Assembly: GCA_965248805.1 (NCBI GenBank)
Contig: CBDFKJ010000009.1
Span: forward strand, 1,984,001 to 2,048,000
Direction of reading: 5' to 3'
DNA from: CBDFKJ01 sp965248805
GTDB lineage: Bacteria > Pseudomonadota > Alphaproteobacteria > UBA6615
Length of the DNA: 64,000 bases
Positions within the stretch are counted from its first letter, which is position 1, and every line of letters starts with the position of its first letter. The notes beneath the pieces are model-generated. The model made no database searches. It was not told the origin of the DNA and was given only the letters and a program-made list of their open reading frames with translations. A program made the translations under genes and the position numbers. Positions 17,937 to 25,401 of the stretch are shown in pieces.

Positions 17937-18838
17937 TCGCGTTCATCGGCGATCACCGCGAGGCGCACGGGGTCGAGCCGATCTGCAAGGTGCTGCCGAT
18001 CGCCCCGTCGACCTACTACGACCATGTGGCCAGGCGGCGCGATCCGGCCAGGCTGTCGGCACGGGCGAAACGGGATATGGCTCTCAAGGTCGAGGTCCGA
18101 CGCGTCTTCAAAGAGAACTTCCGTGTCTACGGCGTTCGCAAGGTGTGGCGACAATTGCAGCGGGAAGGCTTCGATGTCGCTCGCTGCACTGTTGAGCGGC
18201 TGATGCGGGAGATGGGCTTGCAAGGGGTGATCCGCGGCAAGCCGATCCGCACGACAGTCAGCGACCAGGCCGCGCCTTGCCCGCTCGACAAGGTCAATCG
18301 CCAGTTCCACGCTCCGGCACCGAACAGGCTGTGGGTCTCGGACTTTACCTACGTGGCCACTTGGGCTGGCTTCGTCTATGTCGCCTTTGTCATCGACGCC
18401 TATGCCCGCCGCATCGTCGGCTGGCGGGTGAGCCGGACAGCCCATGCCGGCTTTGTTCTCGATGCCCTGGAACAAGCGCTTCATGCGCGGCGACCCGTCC
18501 ATCGCGGTGGGCTGATCCATCACAGCGATAGAGGGAGCCAATATGTCTCGATCAAATATACCGAGCACCTGGCGGAAGCGGGCATCGAACCCTCGGTGGG
18601 CAGCGTCGGCGACTCTTATGACAATGCTCTGGCCGAGACCATCAATGGTCTTTACAAAGCCGAGGTCATTCACCGGCGCGGGCCGTGGCGCTCATTCGAG
18701 GCCGTCGAGCTCGCTACTCTGGAATGGGTGGATTGGTTCAACAACCGGCGGCTCCTGGAGCCCATCGGAAACATCCCGCCGGCCGAAGCCGAGGAACGCC
18801 ACTACGCCATGCTGAAGCAGTCAGACATGGCGGCGTGA
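17933..18838 (+). CDS. IS3 OrfB integrase-type transposase
   Basis: 301 residues with rve integrase core; DDE residues in WVSDFTYVAT, LIHHSDRGSQY and YDNALAETINGLYK. Start ATG overlaps the OrfA stop (ATGA). Intact. Confidence 0.93.
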   Translation: MIAFIGDHREAHGVEPICKVLPIAPSTYYDHVARRRDPARLSARAKRDMALKVEVRRVFKENFRVYGVRKVWRQLQREGFDVARCTVERLMREMGLQGVIRGKPIRTTVSDQAAPCPLDKVNRQFHAPAPNRLWVSDFTYVATWAGFVYVAFVIDAYARRIVGWRVSRTAHAGFVLDALEQALHARRPVHRGGLIHHSDRGSQYVSIKYTEHLAEAGIEPSVGSVGDSYDNALAETINGLYKAEVIHRRGPWRSFEAVELATLEWVDWFNNRRLLEPIGNIPPAEAEERHYAMLKQSDMAA

Positions 18839-19498
18839 CTCAAACAAAATGGCCTCCGCCAAACCCGGAGCGGTTCACCTTTGCCGTCTGCCCACGCGTT
18901 TACATCGTCGTTGTGCACGAAGTTCACCGCATAATCGCAGCCGACGACAGGTCTAATTGTAAGCGTCCGTGGTTCGCCGTGATGGTCTACCACAAACTTG
19001 ACCTCGCTGAGATTGTCACCCGCGAGTCTATCCAACAGATCACCGAACTTCTTGTCGGCGCTCCTACCCCAGCCGATGTCTTGACCAGCGATGCTCAGGA
19101 GCTTGTCGTTTACGGCCAATCCCGCTTTTTCGGCGGGTGATCCTTTGCCAATGCCGAGGACTGTGACTCGATCGCCAACCCCGAGCGCCACTCTTGCAGC
19201 CTCGCGCCATTCGTCCTCATAGTTTTCAAGAGTAGCGGTCCGTATGCCGACCATGTGCCGAACCTCGTCGTCGCATAGGTCGGAATTGCGCACTAAGATC
19301 GGAAACGAGATGTTGTCCAACCGTTGCACATGACTAAGTTCCGCCTCCAGCGCGGCGATGCGTTGTTTCTGCGCTTCAGCTTCGGTCAATGAAGCATCTA
19401 TCTTGGGGAAATTGGTCGTAGGGGCGCACCCCACCAGACCGACCAGCGCCAGTGCTGCAGCCACTTGTCGCCTCATAGGTTTTCCTCCGTCTTCCTTC

Positions 19499-20173
19499 CT
19501 ATTTGCCGAAATCCATCACCAGTTGCCGGACGACGCCGCAGATCGTCGCTGGTTCAGTTATCTCCATGATCGGGTAGCGCGGGTTCAGCGGCTTCAGATA
19601 TTCGCGGGCGCCGTCAATGATGAGCTGCTTGAACGTGGCTTCGTTGCTGCTTTCTAGCCGGATAACCACATACGACCCATTCTTGGCTTGCTGCATGGGC
19701 TCGACGCAGATGATCGATCCCGACGGGAAGCTGTCGCCGTCCGGCGCCTGCATGGAGTCGCCATCAAGCCGCAGGGCGAAGGCCCGGTTTGAATACCGCC
19801 GAGTGACGAGAATAAGCTTCTCGTAGGTTCCGGGCTCCAGCGGGTCCGCGATTTCCGTCCATTCGCCCGCGCGGACCCACGAGATAAGCGGCAGATACCC
19901 GGTGATCTCGGGTCCGGGCGAAGTGTTCGCCACGCCCATGTCCGCAGCCCCGCCCCCGTTCGGCGGATACAAAAGATTGGCCGGTTGAGTGTCGAACGCA
20001 CCCGCCAAAGCCTCCAGCGTGTCTTGATTGTAGGGGATTAATCCTCGCTCCAAGCGACTGAGATTTGGCGTGGACATGCCAATGCTGCTGGCGACCTTTT
20101 CTTGGCTCAGGCCCCGCTGTTTACGCCATTCTCTGCAATAGGTTCGGCGTCTCACGCCGGAATTATCTTGCAT
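19499..20173 (-). CDS. CI-like phage repressor (HTH plus S24 peptidase)
   Basis: About 224 residues. N-terminal HTH (QRGLSQEKVASSIGMSTPNL, SRLERG) and a C-terminal LexA/S24-type domain with catalytic Ser in LRLDGDSMQAPDGDSF and Lys context further on (AKNGSYVVIRLE). It would hold the lysogenic state and be cleaved upon SOS induction. ATG 20173 overlaps an operator (20168-20182); a GTG at 20155 is an alternative start that would leave the operator in the leader. Divergent from the Cro-like gene, with operators on both sides. Confidence 0.9.
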   Translation of the reverse strand: MQDNSGVRRRTYCREWRKQRGLSQEKVASSIGMSTPNLSRLERGLIPYNQDTLEALAGAFDTQPANLLYPPNGGGAADMGVANTSPGPEITGYLPLISWVRAGEWTEIADPLEPGTYEKLILVTRRYSNRAFALRLDGDSMQAPDGDSFPSGSIICVEPMQQAKNGSYVVIRLESSNEATFKQLIIDGAREYLKPLNPRYPIMEITEPATICGVVRQLVMDFGK

Positions 20174-20239
20174 ATGACGCAACTCACACCATGCCACTAG
20201 GTGCAAGGTTGTGATTGACTTTTATTGCGCGGGGTGCAA
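20168..20239. promoter_or_regulatory. Divergent repressor/Cro operator region
   Basis: TTGCATATGACGCAA (20168-20182) at the repressor start and TTGCGCGGGGTGCAA (20225-20239) just before the Cro-like ATG at 20251. Both fit TTGCR-N5-YGCAA, as do the two sites at 16970-17018. Likely bound by the repressor and Cro to switch between lysogenic and lytic transcription. Confidence 0.7.
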
Positions 20240-20250
20240 ATCGTGTTTGT

Positions 20251-20442
20251 ATGAAACTGAGCGCATACCTATCCGAGCACGACATCAGCTACTCGGCGTT
20301 CGCGGCGCGCATCGGCCGAGCAGTGTCAACTGTGAGCCGGTTGGCACGAGACGAGACACAACCCGATTGGGAGACAATGCGCCGCATCGTGGCCGCCACG
20401 GACGGCGCGGTCGGGCCGCAGGACTTCCTGGACGCGGCGTGA
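20251..20442 (+). CDS. Cro-like HTH regulator
   Basis: 63 residues from ATG 20251. A single HTH (ISYSAFAARIGRAVSTVSRL) with the tail GPQDFLDAA. Small size, HTH only, and divergence from the repressor support a Cro-like role opposing it. It starts 12 bases after an operator. Confidence 0.8.
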   Translation: MKLSAYLSEHDISYSAFAARIGRAVSTVSRLARDETQPDWETMRRIVAATDGAVGPQDFLDAA

Positions 20443-20669
20443 TGGTAGAGGCTGGCGCATACACGGTTCCGGCTAGTGCGGTTCGTCGTCTGGAGGATCG
20501 AGTCGTGTCTCGGCCTCTTGCGCCAAGAGCCGTAGAGAGTCGGAAAATTGTCGTGCTTGAGCGGCGGTCATTTGAAACGTCAGAGATTGCGTGTCTCCCG
20601 GTCGCCGTGACCCGCTGCGGCGTTGGCCCGCAGGACTTCCTCGACGAGGCGGAGGGGGAGGCGGCGTGA
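20411..20669 (+). repeat. Duplicated Cro-tail sequence
   Basis: The sequence encoding GPQDFLDAA and its stop at 20411-20444 recurs as GPQDFLDEAEGEAA at 20621-20669, again running into a gtgatgg start signal. The DNA between carries leftward coding-like sequence (20473-20571). It looks like a tandem duplication of a second HTH gene whose front was replaced. Confidence 0.5.
20473..20571 (-). CDS. Possible 32-residue leftward peptide
   Basis: From ATG 20571: an amphipathic helix MTAAQARQFSDSLRLLAQEA and an acidic end. Amino-acid composition looks like real phage coding sequence, but there is no good ribosome-binding site and it is surrounded by rightward genes, so it may be an inserted or truncated fragment. 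Confidence 0.3.
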   Translation of the reverse strand: MTAAQARQFSDSLRLLAQEAETRLDPPDDEPH

Positions 20670-20680
20670 TGGAGGATGCG

Positions 20681-20977
20681 ATGACGACAACAGGCACGAT
20701 CACATCCCTCTACAGGTGGGCGAAGGATGAGCCGGCGTTCCGCATGTTGAGCTGGGAGTTGGCGAGGGGCACCGCCGACACGGCTGCCGGTCAGCTCGCC
20801 GCGGCGGCCCGGCTGTCCACGTTCATCACCGCGGACGCCGAAGACTCGCGGCTGCCCCGCGCTGAAGCCCTTGAGGCAACAAAGATCGCCGCCGGCAAGG
20901 GCGTGGAGGCGTGGTGCGCGGCGGCGGAGCGCTATCTGCGCTTCATCGCTGAAGGGAGGGCGGAGGATGCCGCGTAA
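20681..20977 (+). CDS. Hypothetical phage protein after Cro
   Basis: 98 residues from ATG 20681, chosen because GGAGG ends five bases upstream. Helical, Ala-rich, with ITSLYRWAKDEPAFRMLSWE at the start. No family recognised. Rightward early gene following the Cro-like gene. Confidence 0.6.
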   Translation: MTTTGTITSLYRWAKDEPAFRMLSWELARGTADTAAGQLAAAARLSTFITADAEDSRLPRAEALEATKIAAGKGVEAWCAAAERYLRFIAEGRAEDAA

Positions 20978-21146
20978 GGGGTTCCGCGTCGTGCATCTGA
21001 TCGAGAACACGGCGGTAAATCCCCACGGCGTCCGCCGGTGCCGATTGAGCCTGTGTGGAGAGCCGGGGCGGTTTAAGGAACGCGGCCGCGAGCGTCGCAG
21101 CGACGAGCTTGTCGCCATCCGAGACCATCGAGATATCGAGCGCCAT
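20943..21146 (-). CDS. Small leftward phage protein
   Basis: 67 residues with a GGAAAGG ribosome-binding site ahead of ATG 21146. Contains VAATLAAAFLKPPRL and ADAVGIYRRVLDQMH, wording seen in small phage proteins that I cannot assign. Its 3' end overlaps the convergent gene ending at 20977. Confidence 0.45.
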   Translation of the reverse strand: MALDISMVSDGDKLVAATLAAAFLKPPRLSTQAQSAPADAVGIYRRVLDQMHDAEPLTRHPPPSLQR

Positions 21147-21253
21147 GGAAATTGCCTTTCCGTCGTGGGTTCCGTCGCCACGACGGTAGCGCGGGGCGTG
21201 CGCCGAGTCATCGGATCGGGCGTCCCGCGCGCCCCAACCATGAGGGCGGCGTG

Positions 21254-21619
21254 ATGGTGACGCTGGGAACGCCTGTCCTGCGGACGTGGCGCCTTATCAC
21301 CGGGCCTGCTGCCGTTGCCGCCGCGGGAAGCGAGTTCGACGAACTCCAGGAACGGGCGTTTCGTCTTCGCGCGGTCATGCTCAGGCATCGGGCGGATTCG
21401 GCAGTTGGGCCATACCGCGAGCATCTTCTGGCAGAGTCCACTCTTGCATCGCTTCGCGCATCAGAAATTGCAAATCGTCGTCGCTCATCGCGCGCACGTC
21501 CTTGGGCAACCAGCGGTATCGCTCGACTATGTAGAAATGGATGGCGTCGATGCCGTCGTGCTGTGCGTAACCTTCGCGTTCGGCTAGCTCGTCGCCGAAG
21601 CATATCAAGGCGAACTTGA
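21254..21619 (+). CDS. Doubtful rightward gene, probably real only in its first 45 codons
   Basis: The first part (MVTLGTPVLRTWRLITGPAA, ...SEFDELQERAFRLRAVML) has normal codon use, but after about base 21385 the frame runs antisense to the better-supported leftward gene 21381-21680. Either a truncated gene or a spurious frame. Confidence 0.3.
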   Translation: MVTLGTPVLRTWRLITGPAAVAAAGSEFDELQERAFRLRAVMLRHRADSAVGPYREHLLAESTLASLRASEIANRRRSSRARPWATSGIARLCRNGWRRCRRAVRNLRVRLARRRSISRRT

Positions 21620-21680
21620 GGCTGGCCGCGGCATGAACAACATCGCTGGTTGCGGCATAGGATTCTTTGGATCTAGCCAT
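21381..21680 (-). CDS. Leftward phage protein of unknown function
   Basis: 99 residues from ATG 21680. Contains IDAIHFYIVERYRWLPKDV and MSDDDLQFLMREAMQEW, a coherent globular composition. No family recognised. It lies opposite to the rightward early operon, like the gene at 20943-21146, so the two may be lysogen-expressed inserts. Confidence 0.55.
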   Translation of the reverse strand: MARSKESYAATSDVVHAAASLKFALICFGDELAEREGYAQHDGIDAIHFYIVERYRWLPKDVRAMSDDDLQFLMREAMQEWTLPEDARGMAQLPNPPDA

Positions 21681-22038
21681 TGGAGGCACCTTCGGTGATT
21701 GATCGGTTGCGTGGCGGCACTGATCGTATCACCGGGGGGTGCCTCCGCCCCACCGTGGGCGAGCGTCGCGTGACTATGACGCGGCACCGAACAAGTTTCC
21801 GTCAGCCTGCCTCCGATCGCGGCGCCGGGGCCTCGCTGCGCACAAAGCTGACCCTCGTGGCTAGGAACCACCGCCCACGGTTGACGGACGCCCCCAGGCG
21901 TTTGGCGGTAAGGGCAGCCAGGCCCCTCACTCTTACGGACGACGATTTCCACAGTCGCACCGTAGCCGCACCGGCCGCGCCGGTCGTGGCCAATCGCCGG
22001 TGCCGGAATGGACACGATAACCGCGCGGGAGGCGGGAG
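21681..22038. other. Gap of 358 bases, no confident gene
   Basis: A rightward frame ending at 22042 overlaps the next gene start and could be an arginine-rich small protein from a GTG near 21768, but composition is not convincing. Nothing else is supported. Confidence 0.4.
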
Positions 22039-22533
22039 ATGACCAAGCGCCGTGACGTCGGCTCGGTCGACGAAGAGGTCCTGGCCTGCATCAACGCTCA
22101 TGCGCCCAACGACATTCATGAGGCGACCGGCAAGACGGCCGGCCTGTTCCGCAAGGTCAGCGATCCCGACAGCAGCTACCAGTTGCACTTCATCGACGCC
22201 GTGCGACTGGCGGCGCTGGACATGCGCCACGGCCGCGAGCCGCGGCTGCTGATCTGCATGGAGCGGTTGGCGCGCGCGCACGCCGAGGATCTGGGCGGCG
22301 CGGTGCCGTCCAGCGCCGATCTCGGCCGGCTGGTGCATCACGCCGGCGCCGAGCTGGGCCAAGTGCACAGCGCCATCCTGGAAATGGACGCCGACGGCTG
22401 CCGCCACGCCGAGGAACTGCACACCGTCAAGCGGCAGACCGCCGACGTGCAGCGCATGTGCGAACGCATCCAACAAGCGTGCGACCGCGACCTGGCGGTG
22501 CACCGGCGGCTGCACTCGGTGGCGGCGGAATGA
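22039..22533 (+). CDS. CII-like or regulatory phage protein (tentative)
   Basis: 164 residues. Opens with a helical region containing IHEATGKTAGLFRKVSDPDS and a long C-terminal helix (HHAGAELGQVHSAILEMDAD ... RMCERIQQ). The N-terminal part recalls phage CII-type regulatory proteins, where an HTH is followed by an oligomerisation helix. Position in the early rightward operon fits. Not proven. Confidence 0.5.
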   Translation: MTKRRDVGSVDEEVLACINAHAPNDIHEATGKTAGLFRKVSDPDSSYQLHFIDAVRLAALDMRHGREPRLLICMERLARAHAEDLGGAVPSSADLGRLVHHAGAELGQVHSAILEMDADGCRHAEELHTVKRQTADVQRMCERIQQACDRDLAVHRRLHSVAAE

Positions 22534-22734
22534 AGATCCGTCAGGGTGGACGCCGCGCGGGCGACGGGCGCGGCCCCCGCGCAAACGCTCAGGTGCAAAG
22601 GTCAAGCCGGTGCCATCATCGGGTGCCACAATCGGGGATGGCGCAGCATACCAAGCGGCCATGCAGAGCCTCGCATCGGCTTATCGGTCTAATCAGGGCC
22701 AATGGCCGCAATCCCCATTGCGTTCCTCCCGGCA

Positions 22735-22770
22735 GAGACGGCGCCCGCACCCCCACGTGGGCGCCGTCTC
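22735..22770. repeat. Perfect 12-bp inverted repeat before the LexA-like gene
   Basis: GAGACGGCGCCC (22735-22746), 12-base spacer, GGGCGCCGTCTC (22759-22770). Ends 16 bases before the ATG at 22787. No T-run follows, so a simple terminator is unlikely; an operator or an attenuating RNA hairpin is more plausible. Confidence 0.6.
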
Positions 22771-22786
22771 GCGCTTCGGTGAATGC

Positions 22787-23038
22787 ATGACCCGGCAGCA
22801 GTCCCGGCTCCATGCCTTCATCGCGTCGTACACGGCCGAACACGACGGCTGCTCGCCCAGCTACGCGGACATGATGGAGGCCATCGGCGTCACCTCCAGG
22901 AGCGCCGTCCATGGGCTGATCGTCCGCCTGGAGCGGCACGGCCACATCACGCGCAGACCGGGCCACGCTCGCTCCGTCCGCATCGTCGATCGAACGTGCC
23001 CGGCGTGCGCCGCCGCCGTTGCATCCGGCACGGCGTAG
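22787..23038 (+). CDS. LexA-type winged-HTH protein without protease domain
   Basis: 83 residues from ATG 22787. The LexA DNA-binding domain is recognisable: a helix for FIASYTAEHDGCSPSYADMM, recognition helix AIGVTSRSAVHGLIVRLER, wing HGHITRRPGHARSVRIV. It then ends with CPAC and no S24 peptidase domain. Such stand-alone proteins could bind LexA-like sites and interfere with SOS or phage control. Hairpin repeat 22735-22770 lies just upstream. Confidence 0.75.
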   Translation: MTRQQSRLHAFIASYTAEHDGCSPSYADMMEAIGVTSRSAVHGLIVRLERHGHITRRPGHARSVRIVDRTCPACAAAVASGTA

Positions 23039-23065
23039 AAATCAATTTCAGGAAAGGACACTCGC

Positions 23066-23404
23066 ATGGCCAAAAAACTGAAAGACAACGGCGCCGGCGA
23101 GCCTGGTGTCGGGCACAACGTTGGCGAACTGAAGCGCGACCTGATGCTGGCGGCGCAAGAGATCGCCCGGATCGACGAGCAGATCGCCGAACTTAGGGCC
23201 GAGAAGAACCAGATCAAGCAGGCCAAGGTGAAGGCCCACGGCGTCAAGCTGGCCGACTTCAACACCGTGAAGCGCTGGTGGAGTCTCGAAAACAAGGATC
23301 GCAACGAGACCATCGACAACATCCGGCTGTGCTGCGAGGCGCTGGGGATCGGCGGGCAGGGGGATCTGTTCCCAGCTTCCTCCGAACCGCCGGAAACAGC
23401 CTGA
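23066..23404 (+). CDS. Coiled-coil phage protein, GapR-like
   Basis: 112 residues with AGGAAAGGA upstream. A long helix DLMLAAQEIARIDEQIAELR followed by a basic region and VKAHGVKLADFNTVKRWW. The layout (dimerising helix, then a short helical hairpin) resembles GapR/DUF2312, a nucleoid protein recognising overtwisted DNA, but sequence identity is not obvious. The stop overlaps the next start. Confidence 0.5.
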   Translation: MAKKLKDNGAGEPGVGHNVGELKRDLMLAAQEIARIDEQIAELRAEKNQIKQAKVKAHGVKLADFNTVKRWWSLENKDRNETIDNIRLCCEALGIGGQGDLFPASSEPPETA

Positions 23405-23886
23405 TGTCGAACCGCGTTCAGCTCGCTGACATTCGCGCCATGCCGGTCGGCGAGATCGCTGCCCTGACGGCCCAACAACTTGCGCTGTTGCAAGCGGACG
23501 CCGATGCAGCGCTCACGGCCGCCAGGACGCTCAAGAACTGGCTCGACGGCGCTATCGGCCTGCGTTTCGCGGAGAAGGCGCACACGGCACGGCGCGACGC
23601 CGGTAAGGACACCGGCACGGTCCGGCTGGTCGAGGACGGCGTGGTCGTTATCGCCGACCTGCCGAAGCGCGTCGATTGGGATCAGGACCAGCTCGCGGCG
23701 TTGGTCGAGCGCATCCGCGTCGAGGGCGACGATCCGGCTGAGTACGTCGATGTCGCCTTCAAGGTCCCCGAACGCAAGTACGCCGCCTGGCCGAGCGCGA
23801 TCCGGGCCGCCTTCGAGGACGCCCGCACGGTGCGCACCGGCAAGCCCGTCTTCAAGCTGACGCTCGCGAAGGAGGGCGCGTCATGA
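23404..23886 (+). CDS. Conserved phage protein upstream of the Sak4-like ATPase
   Basis: 160 residues. N-terminal helical part with an Ala/Leu-rich coiled coil (LTAQQLALLQADADAALTAA), C-terminal beta-rich part containing VVIADLPKRVDWDQDQL and VDVAFKVPERKYAAWP. Found beside the ATPase in related prophages, so probably part of the recombination module. Four-base overlap with the next gene. Confidence 0.65.
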   Translation: MSNRVQLADIRAMPVGEIAALTAQQLALLQADADAALTAARTLKNWLDGAIGLRFAEKAHTARRDAGKDTGTVRLVEDGVVVIADLPKRVDWDQDQLAALVERIRVEGDDPAEYVDVAFKVPERKYAAWPSAIRAAFEDARTVRTGKPVFKLTLAKEGAS

Positions 23887-24779
23887 GCGGCCTTCCGATC
23901 ATCTCGGCCGACGAGCGGCTCGCGGAGCGCCGCGGCGTGAAAGGCTGCATTTTTGGGGTCAGTGGAATTGGGAAAACGTCGCTTCTCTGGACGCTGGAGC
24001 CCGGTGCCACGCTCTTTTTCGACCTCGAGGCCGGCGATCTCGCCATCGAGGGCTGGAAGGGCGACACCATCCGCCCGCGCACCTAGTCCGACTGCCGCGA
24101 CTTTGCGGTCTTCATCGGCGGGCCGAACCCGGCGCTCCGCGACGACCAGGTCTACAGCGGGGCGCATTACGAGGCGGTGGCCGAGCGTTTCGGCGACCCC
24201 GCCGCGCTCGATCGTTACGAGACCGTGTTCATCGATTCGATCACGGTCGCGGGGCGTCTCTGCTTCCAGTGGTGCAAGGGCCAGCCCCAGGCGTTCTCGG
24301 ACCGCAACGGCAAGCCCGACATGCGCGGCGCCTACGGTCTGCACGGCCAGGAGATGATCGCCTGGCTCACGCACCTGCAGCACACCAGAAACAAGAACGT
24401 CTGGTTCGTCGGCATCCTCGACGAGAAGCTCGACGACTTCAATCGCCGGGTCTTCTCGCCGCAGATCGAGGGCTCGAAGACCGGCAACGAGCTGCCCGGA
24501 ATCGTTGATGAAGTCATAGTCATGGCCGAGATCGGCCAGGCCGACGCCGATCCCTACCGGGGCTTCGTCTGCCGCACCCTCAACCCGTTCGGCTATCCCG
24601 CCAAGGACCGCAGCGGGCGTCTCGATGCGATCGAGGAACCCCATCTCGGCCGCCTCATGACCAAGATCGGTGGCCCTGTCAGACCGGCGAGCGAGAGGCT
24701 GGAGTTTGGCCGCACCGCCTCATCGCCCGCCGATACCCTCGTCACGCAGGGAGACGATCAAGGAGCAGCCCAACCATGA
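23883..24779 (+). pseudogene. Sak4-like phage ATPase interrupted by an amber codon
   Basis: A single reading frame of 298 codons broken only by TAG at 24084-24086. Before it: Walker A GVSGIGKTS and LFFDLEAGDLAIEGW. After it: Walker B ETVFIDSITVAG and RFAF-type RecA core (VWFVGILDEKLDDFNRR, QIEGSKTGNELPGIVD). Family: AAA_24/Sak4 single-strand annealing ATPases acting with phage SSB-like proteins. The stop most simply derives from TGG or CAG by one change. Without suppression, only a 67-residue peptide would be made; a restart near 24177 is possible but would lack Walker A. Confidence 0.85.
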
Positions 24780-25393
24780 CTGGAGCCTGGAACGACTTCA
24801 ACGATGCGGAAGAGCAACGGTCCTACGACATCATTCCCAAGGGCACCATCGCGCCCGTCCGCATGACCATCAAGCCCGGCGGCTACGACGATCCCTCGCA
24901 AGGTTGGACCGGTGGCTACGCCACCCGCAACGCAACGACGGGCTCGGTCTATGTCAACGCCGAGTTCGCGCTCCTCGAGGGCCCGCATGCGCGCCGACGC
25001 GTATGGAGCCTGATCGGCCTCTCGAGCCCCAAGGGTCCCGAGTGGGGAAACATGGGCCGCTCGTTCGTGCGCGGCATTCTCAACTCGGCGCGCGGGCTGT
25101 CCGACAAAGACACTTCGCCGCAGGCGCAGACCGCACGGCGCATTAGCGGGTTTGCCGATCTGGACGGCATCGAGTTCCTGGCCAAAATCGACGTCGGCAA
25201 GGATCAGAACGGCGATCCCAAGAACGAGATCCGCTTTGCGGTGACGCACAACCACAGGGATTGGGAGGCATACCAGCAAGCCGGCGGCCAGTGGTGTCCG
25301 GGCGCGCCGGCCGCGTCAGCCACCCAGGCATCAGCAACACAACCAGCGGCGCCCCGGCCGGCCAACCCGAACCGTCCCGCCTGGGCGCAGTAG
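24776..25393 (+). CDS. Phage protein beside the ATPase, possible ssDNA-binding
   Basis: 205 residues. Compact N-terminal domain (YDIIPKGTIAPVRMTIKPGG, VYVNAEFALLEGPHARRRVW) and a disordered Ala/Pro/Gln-rich tail ending RPAWAQ. The OB-like composition plus disordered tail and location next to a Sak4-type ATPase would fit a single-strand binding partner, but this is inference. Overlaps the ATPase stop. Confidence 0.55.
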   Translation: MTGAWNDFNDAEEQRSYDIIPKGTIAPVRMTIKPGGYDDPSQGWTGGYATRNATTGSVYVNAEFALLEGPHARRRVWSLIGLSSPKGPEWGNMGRSFVRGILNSARGLSDKDTSPQAQTARRISGFADLDGIEFLAKIDVGKDQNGDPKNEIRFAVTHNHRDWEAYQQAGGQWCPGAPAASATQASATQPAAPRPANPNRPAWAQ

Positions 25394-25401
25394 GCAGCCC
25401 G

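Larger units (their letters stand above)
17557..18877 (+). mobile_element. IS3-family element, copy 1
   Basis: 1321 bases with perfect ends TGAACCGCTCCGGGTTTGGC and inverse. 3-base target duplication CCT (17554-17556, 18878-18880). Encodes OrfA and OrfB overlapping by 4 bases. Its encoded proteins and the opposite-strand frames are identical to copy 2 at 34494-35814, so the copies are the same or nearly the same at base level and recently moved. Confidence 0.93.
17061..19476 (-). pseudogene. PDZ-M48 metalloprotease lipoprotein, split by IS3
   Basis: The N-terminal piece (18878-19476) has a lipoprotein signal (ALVGLVGC), a coiled stretch and a PDZ domain (VTVLGIGKGSPAEKAGLAVN). The C-terminal piece (17061-17553) has the zinc site GHELAHNTRGH and the downstream glutamate in DFEAEADYVG of M48 proteases. 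Removing IS3 and one CCT copy joins ADGK-GVYITTGM in frame, restoring about 363 residues. It would be an outer-membrane or periplasmic protease. It sits between the repressor and the early operon, in leftward orientation, a classic cargo (moron) position for genes expressed in the lysogen. Function in the phage is unknown. Confidence 0.85.

Noticed and set aside
17894..18673. 259-codon leftward frames inside both IS3 copies
   Set aside because: Antisense to OrfB, which has intact DDE motifs.
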